DNA from: Paramacrobiotus metropolitanus
Lineage: Eukaryota > Tardigrada > Eutardigrada > Parachela > Macrobiotidae
DNA: 64,000 bases
Direction: 5' to 3'
Assembly (NCBI RefSeq): GCF_019649055.1
Contig: NW_026570273.1
Location: 806,001 to 870,000, forward strand
Positions 57,969-64,000 of this stretch are shown piece after piece. How positions within the stretch are numbered: position 1 is the stretch's first letter; each line of letters starts with the position of its first letter. The notes beneath the pieces are model-generated. The model made no database searches. It saw only the letters and a program-made list of their open reading frames with translations, and was not told the origin of the DNA. The position numbers and the translations under genes were made by a program.

Positions 57969-60900
57969 ATGCTGCCAATCACGCCAAATATTATGCTGCA
58001 AAAGCTGTATTACTCGCGGGCGCGTTCATACGATACATTTACAGTAGACGTGATGCGAGGCGGCGTGGTACAGCGAGGATATGTTACTGATATTGCTGAG
58101 GAAGGACTCATCATCGACTTCCATCATTATGGCCCATCGGCAACAGAACTGGTGGAATTCTCCTGTATCCGCACACTGCCAACTAAAAAGTTGGCCGCCT
58201 ACCGTTACCTTAAACTATTCGAAGTGAACTCCGAGGTGGAGGTACTAGTTCGAAGCGCAGTGTAAGCCACTGGAACGTTTACCATTCTGTTTTACGTATA
58301 ATCGCGATTCTGGGCATTTCTGGAATAAATTTTGGGTTTGACCGTATAATAATGGTTGTAATTTCCACTGACAGAGACCAACCTCTGACCTGGAGAAAAG
58401 CCACCTTCGTGGCACTTGTGCCTGAATATGGTACCAAGCGAGCTTCCGAAGAGGGTGAACAATATTTTTTGGTCCGACTGCAATCCAGAAATCCTTTCTC
58501 TTTGGCCGCTGTTGCTAATCTTTGGCCGCCAATCGTAGCCAGCGATATCCGTATCCGCCAGAAGCGACTCTGGCAAACAGTCGCACCAAAGACTTTCTTC
58601 AAGGTGACCGTGCCGCATGCTTTATGCCGCAAGACTGATTGTCCGTTTCCACAGTCTCCCCTTCTGTATTATATAAAGAACCTGGACGTTGATATGAAGT
58701 TAGCCTGGCTGAATACGACGGGCACGCTTATTGTGTCCGCTGACGATGGCAGTGTCACCGTGCTTTGCCGCAAGAAATCTAAACGACTACCATTCAAATT
58801 CCATCGTTTGATTTTTCACTTATACGACGAGATTGTGGAGCAGTATTTTAGAAAAGGTTTGGCTTGCTTCTGAGTACCTCTTAGGAGGCAGCTAGGCATT
58901 TTTGCAGGCAAGTAAGTGTAAAATATTTATGTAGAAGCGCTGTACTCGTCGTAACTCTTAAGAGTAAAGCATACTACGAGTACATTGTCGACTACCCTGT
59001 ACAAATAACTTTCAATAAGGTGACTATCTTTTTATTTTCTATGCGAGAAATTGTTGAGAAATGCCTGAGCACTTACATATCATTCATAATTTTCGGAAAG
59101 TTGCCCTCGTGTATACACAAAGGGCTTATTAAGACTTTATCTCGACAGGGGATACCACTCGTATGGAGACATGGTTCACAACAACTATCGAAAAATTACT
59201 GCTCTTTCCCAAATGGTTGGCTGCAATATCAGGTAAGTGATGTTAGTTAGCATTCATAAAACATCATTCTTCCCAATCAGTTTTTGGACGTACTCAGTAA
59301 TAAAAAAATCCGCGTACCGTACACAGTTTTCAGTAGATTTTACTACTGACTACTGAGTAATAGATTTGCTACTGAGTAATCCTTTTTCTGATTGCAAAGT
59401 TAAGGTACGAAGGATTTTAGCTGTTTTAACTGCAAACGCTTTCTTCTTTTTTGCACATTTGAAAAGCTGCAGAGCCACAAAAAAGAAAATGTAACGTGCA
59501 CCTGTAAGTGCCGTAAAGATGCGCTGCGCGATGGATATCACCATGTGACAGGTTGCGGTAGTCGTCACCGCAAAAATAGAATGTTGAGTAAAACTGCTGC
59601 AATACAGTTTTACAGCATGCAGGTACTTTGCAGGTGCCTTGCTTTCTAAAGGCATAGCTCAGGATCTGAAGGCGTTTCCCAAATTACAGACTCTTCCGGA
59701 TATACTGCTGCTCGAGACGTTACAAAGTATGGACAGGATATCCCAGAGGGATTTGAAGTGGTAAGGCAAAGTCATCCGTCACTACCTTGTTCAAGAATCT
59801 CGTGTTCAAAAAGGCACTTCGGCTTACAATAACACCTTGCGGTTGCATTTTGTAAATCAGATTGTGATTCAAACTTAAAGCTGGGGATAATGGCAATACA
59901 GCATAATAACAAATCAAATCAATCATAACAAATCAATTTTGTCACTAGTCACTACTGTCCACATTAGAGAATGCGCCATTTGTCTTCTCATTCGGTATGG
60001 TTGCATTACAGTTCTCTGTTCTCACTGCAGAAACCCAACTGAATTCGCACAATTTTGTATTGGCAATAATACATAATTGTGCGAATTACAATTATGTATT
60101 GGCAATAATTTTCACATTGCAGCGTTTGTCGGAGATGGTACAGACTGCAGTCAAGCGCGACGACGGAGAAATGTCTGACTCTGGAAGCTCCGGATGTCAA
60201 ACATAATCACCCATTATACTTGGCGAAAGCACTACTTAACTACACCTTTACATCGACACGAAGCCTGCTACTGATGCAGTTTTCTCCCAGCCACAGCTAC
60301 ACGGTTATGCGATTAATAAAAGAAATGCAGTTGCAGTTAGAGTTTTATGCGTCTTATCGAAGTACAGATACAGTACATCATCGCAGTGTAGTTTCTGACC
60401 TTGAGGACGAGCTGGCGATGTATCCCGCAGTCAACAATCTCCACATTTCCTGCGTCATGAAATCGAAAAACGCCAACCAACTTACATTGGGTACGAGTCA
60501 ATACGAATGTACGATAACCGAATATTCTTTCACATAATAAAGTGGTCAATGTATGCCATAAATGCCTCTTTACATCTGTCATTAATTTTATTCTTAACGG
60601 TTCTCGTAGAGATCATCATGGCAGCGCCGGAAGAAATGAAATGTCTGCTAAACCATTTAGGCGTTGACTGGACGTACTGCTGCACAACCAAAATAATGAA
60701 GGACACTGTTACGGGAATTTCACGTGTGTTAGATGCGCTGAATCTCCGCTGTTCTGTACACGGCAACCTATCCGATGCCGTGGAGTGTCCAAACCATTGG
60801 CAGTGGAAAGGAGGAGAACGATTGAAGAACGATCTGCAACGCTGGCCTGTAAGCTCCGCAGCGTTCGATGCCCTAACGAAGGGATTTGAGCATTACTGTC

Positions 60901-61040
60901 CACCGAGCAGGACGCTTTCCTATTGTGAGATAACGGCGTTCCGCCCAGAAATTTTAAAGGTGTTGATCCGGAAGCCCCGCTTGATTGGAGAAGAATACTT
61001 CGATTCTTGCGGCGTTGAGAGTTGGCTTCGATTTTCTTGA
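57969..61040 (+). CDS. Family E F-box protein, copy E4
   Basis: Exons: 57969-58261, 58375-58856, 59149-59232, 59634-59760, 60123-60490 and 60610-61040. They total 1785 nt (594 aa) with the family phases and canonical GT-AG sites. N-terminal blocks are VVQRGYVTDIAEEGLIIDF and PLTWRKATFVALVPEYG, Tudor/Agenet-like by eye. Exon 3 has LLLFPKWLAAIS and is 9 nt shorter than in E1, ending at a stronger GTAAGT donor. The F-box is LPDILLLETLQSMDRISQ, then VCRRWYRLQSS, close to the family consensus. Exon 6 has WTYCCTTKIMKDTVTGIS and ends CGVESWLRFS. It looks functional, probably an SCF substrate adaptor. E5 begins 580 bp downstream. Confidence 0.82.
60041..60105. repeat. Small hairpin / tandem repeat in E4 intron 4
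   Basis: GAATTCGCACAATT and AATTGTGCGAATT flank TGTATTGGCAATAAT, which is repeated once more just before the acceptor. It lies 20-80 bp upstream of exon 5. Confidence 0.6.
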
Positions 61041-61470
61041 CTTCCTAACCTGATATCAATCTTCCAAATAATTACAGTTAAACTCATCATTTGAATGTTT
61101 GATTGGACAACATGGACTTTTATAGTATTTCATTCCTAATTTTAGGATTACGTGTTTGTGTGCATATAAATAATGCATTTATGTACAGTAGTTATATACA
61201 GTAATCAGACAATAATAGCACCTCTTTCACACAACCTCTTTCACATGATACTTATGTCTTATGTAGAACGAAGTTATACATAAGTTATACACTATTACTG
61301 TATATTCGTAGTATCTTTTTTGCTAGTTAAGATTTACGGTGTAGCATGCACAGCCTCAGCACTGATAATCAATACTTCGTAAGTAGTCGTACAGATTGGT
61401 CCATCACAATTGTGATGTACAAAATTGCAAGCTACCAAACCAAATGCACAACACGCTTTGATGCAGTTCA
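61041..61470. other. Short gap between E4 and E5
   Basis: AT-rich; no gene seen. A local duplication (cacctctttcacac / acctctttcacatg) lies near 61220-61245. Confidence 0.4.
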
Positions 61471-61500
61471 GTTATCGATCCAATATTCCTTGAACACTAT
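61471..61500 (+). promoter_or_regulatory. Family E upstream motif, E5
   Basis: GTTATCGATCCAATATTCC, then TTGAACACTATC, about 148 bp before the E5 ATG. Confidence 0.55.
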
Positions 61501-61619
61501 CAAATGCACTACTTCTATTCAGTAGCCCACTCTTGCTCAAACTGCACTTAACCCGATCGGCAGACGTATAATATCAGCATCTAGGAACTCTTGCACGTGA
61601 AAGAAATCATTATCTAATA

Positions 61620-64000
61620 ATGCAGGCAAAATCATCGAAGATTTTGCTGAATGAGCTATACTACTCGCGACAATATGTTAAATTTACAGTGGACGGGATG
61701 CGAGACGGCGCGATAGAACGGGGGTATATTACGGATATTGCTAGCGAAGGACTGATCATCGACTTCCATCATGACGGCCCATCGTCAACGCAACTGGTTG
61801 AATTACCCTGTATTCGTGCATTACCAGCCAAAAAGTTTGCCGGCAAACGTTATCTTAAACCACCACCCCAGATAAACTCCGAGGTGGAGGTACTAGTTCG
61901 AGTCACAGTGTAAGTCGCTGGGGTTTTATCGTTACTGTAATTAACACATGCATCGCGAGTATGGTGATATAATAGTGGTTGCAATTTTACTCATAGAGAT
62001 AAACCTCTGACTTGGAAAAAGCTACCTTCGTGGCACTGCTGCCTGGCTATGAGAACAATGAAGTCCAATGTGAAGGTGAAAAATTTTCCTTGGTCCGAAT
62101 GCAAGCCAGGAATCCATTCTCTTTGGCCGCTGTAATAAATCTGTGGCCCGAATGGGATGCCAGCGATATACGCATCCGTCAGAAGCGATTGTGGAAAACG
62201 GTTACAGCGGAGACTTTCCACAAAGTAACCGTGTTGTACGCATCATATTCATGCCATAAGGTCGATTGCCCGTTCCCACGGTCTCCTCTTCTGGATTACG
62301 CGAAACAGATGGACAGCTTGGACGCCGGCATGAAGTGGGTCTGGCTTAATCTGACAGGCACGCTGATTATATCCGCTGACGATGTCAGTGTCACCGTACT
62401 GTGCCGTCAGAAAGCTAAACGACTACCAAATAAATTCCATCGATTGGTTTTTCACTTATACGACCTGTTTATGGAGCAATATATTAAAACAGGTATGGCG
62501 GGACGTTCAGTTTTTCTGTACAGGCATTAGGCAATGACGTATTGCTGCAGGCAATTACTGTACAATACACAGAAATGATAGAATCATTAAACCATTGAAG
62601 TGCTGCTCACCTGCTTAAACAATTCTTGTTAACACCCATACTGTACAAGATAGCCTTATATCGATTTGTTTTCTTGAGAATAGGGGGCACCTTTCGGATC
62701 GAGACATGGTTTGCTAAAACATTCCGAAAACTACTCTTCTTCCCCAATTGGTTGGCCTCAAAGGCGAACGCTGCCGGTACGTAAAATTTACCCATTGGTA
62801 CTTTTACCGCGTGACTGGTAGCATGTCAGCTGATAAACGGAGTGAATGACAGAGTGCGCAAGGAGTCAGTGATGCTTCAGTGAAAAGTGGTAAAAGTAAG
62901 CGCTACCAAAAGAACAGCAAAACCAGGAATACTGATGCAGTACACAATGACCACACACGTAAGTTGCAGGTGCCGTGGTCTCTGCGCGCATATCTCAGGG
63001 CCTCGGGGAGTTTCCAGCAGTGCAGACTCTTTCGGATGAAATGCTGCTGGAGGTATTACAGAGTATGGACAGAATTGCCCGGAGGGATCTGAAACGGTAA
63101 GCCCAAAGCCATCGGTCAATGGCGTGCTTGGTTCAACTGCCTTAAGAATCAGGTGTTGCAACGTTCTTTGGTACTTCAACGTTCATTATCATCTGGCGGT
63201 TGCTTTTTGTTTGTTTAGATTTTACATAATTATTATCATTTTACATATTTTACGTATTATCATGCTTCCCGCTACCTGCCCTGCGGTCAAATTTCTACGA
63301 GTAGTCTAATGGCTGGCTATAGTATCATAATATGCGTATGTAACAGTCAAAACCGTCCAGACGGATCATCCGTCTACTGATCGCTTTTGCCTTTCCGCTG
63401 GCAAACCGCTCGACGGTCATACAAATTTTTGTAAAATTTATCCGTGTAAATTTTATCCGTTTCTTTCACACTTTTCGAAATTGGAAATCCCAAGATCAGA
63501 AATTTTACCTGGATTATTTGCCGGAGTGCATGCTGGTGGATAACCAGCTTTGTCCAAATGGACATTTGGGGAGGGGTAGTTTCTCCTGTTTGGATGTAAT
63601 CAGAAGACAGTAATGTTTCCTTATGCGGACTGTATTTCCGAGGTGGATTTTATAACCCGACGGGTTTTTCCGGGAACAGAATAAGTACGTTTAAAAAGAG
63701 ACCAGCAAAGCCTGTCGTTCTACATGTAATCAAACACTCTAGCATCACCGTCCGTGCCCAAATAACCATTCCGGCAAAATACATGTACGCATAAACCAGG
63801 GAAATTCCCGGGTTTACATGTACATGTGGAAATTCCTGACCTGGGTGTTCACAATTCCGAAAGTGGGAAAAAGCTTGTGTGGGTAAAATTTTACGTTGGT
63901 TTGTTGATCACCGGACGGTTCTTCCGGCCACATACGCTAATTTGTTGTCTACAATTTGCTCATTGCAGTGTGTGTCGGAGATGGTCTAGAATTCACTCAA
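61620..64000 (+). pseudogene. Family E F-box gene, copy E5, partial, frameshift in exon 2
   Basis: Exons 61620-61909, 61997-62492, 62684-62776 and 62970-63096 are followed by exon 5 from 63969, which runs off the window. Exon 2 is 496 nt, one base short of its required phase. The missing base is near 62015-62020, where the family reads TGGAGAAAAGC and E5 reads TGGAAAAAGC. The rest of exon 2 is in frame with itself (ATFVALLPGYE, DIRIRQKRLW, FHRLVFHLYD). Exon 3 has LLFFPNWLAS. F-box halves are LSDEMLLEVLQSMDRIAR and VCRRWSRI. The loss lies beside an A-run, so an assembly error is possible; otherwise this is a fresh pseudogene. Exon 6 should lie beyond the window. Confidence 0.75.

Noticed and set aside
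1-64000. Bacterial operon, CRISPR, tRNA or phage features
   Set aside because: Intron-split genes, CAG/TAG acceptors and eukaryotic retroelements throughout; no regular short repeat array or tRNA cloverleaf noticed.

Overview
The window is metazoan nuclear DNA. It is AT-leaning and sparsely coding, and its genes are split by short introns with GTAAG-type donors and CAG/TAG acceptors. Many lineage-specific tandem paralogs are mixed with transposons. No bacterial operon, tRNA, rRNA or CRISPR feature was seen. The style (small secreted proteins, expanded F-box genes, a Ngaro-like element) suggests a small invertebrate, and a tardigrade is a plausible guess. No single gene proves the lineage.

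Four gene families were rebuilt by matching exon phases across copies. Family E has five head-to-tail copies on the + strand (15.0-18.1, 25.3-28.6, 30.2-33.2, 58.0-61.0 and 61.6 kb to the window end). Each is a six-exon gene of about 590 aa with a Tudor/Agenet-like N-terminus, an F-box split across exons 4 and 5, and a Cys-containing C-terminal exon; copies 2 and 5 carry single-base frameshifts. Family C (six copies: 1-921 minus, 11.2-12.6 minus, 19.4, 34.1, 40.5 and 49.7 kb) encodes small secreted proteins of unknown function. Family B (6.8-7.2 and 46.7-47.3 kb, both minus) encodes secreted Cys-rich proteins. The RING family (2.4-3.7, 36.6, and 45.2 kb, the last broken) encodes RING plus TRAF/Sina-type zinc fingers. 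The first RING gene ends in a Cys module that resembles the B proteins. A single-copy MAP3K-like predicted pseudokinase lies at 5.0-6.5 kb.

Two promoter classes are visible. Families B and C share a conserved module of about 95 bp whose core sits 211-235 bp before the ATG, including in front of a decayed gene at 10.8 kb. Family E genes share a different motif about 150-160 bp before the ATG. The two unrelated secreted families are therefore probably co-regulated.

The 33.5-49.7 kb part is a segmental duplication of C and RING units, later broken up by insertions: a 100-bp-LTR Gag-only element inside an intron of a C gene (41.2-43.0 kb), a Mutator-like MITE with a 9-bp target duplication (37.9-39.1 kb), and a 506-bp TIR insertion (44.5-45.0 kb). 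A 5-kb Ngaro-type tyrosine-recombinase retrotransposon with complete split direct repeats lies at 51.2-56.2 kb. A hAT-like MITE (23.3-24.2 kb), two other long-TIR MITEs, a LINE tail (12.7-13.5 kb) and a small foldback MITE inside an E intron complete the mobile content.
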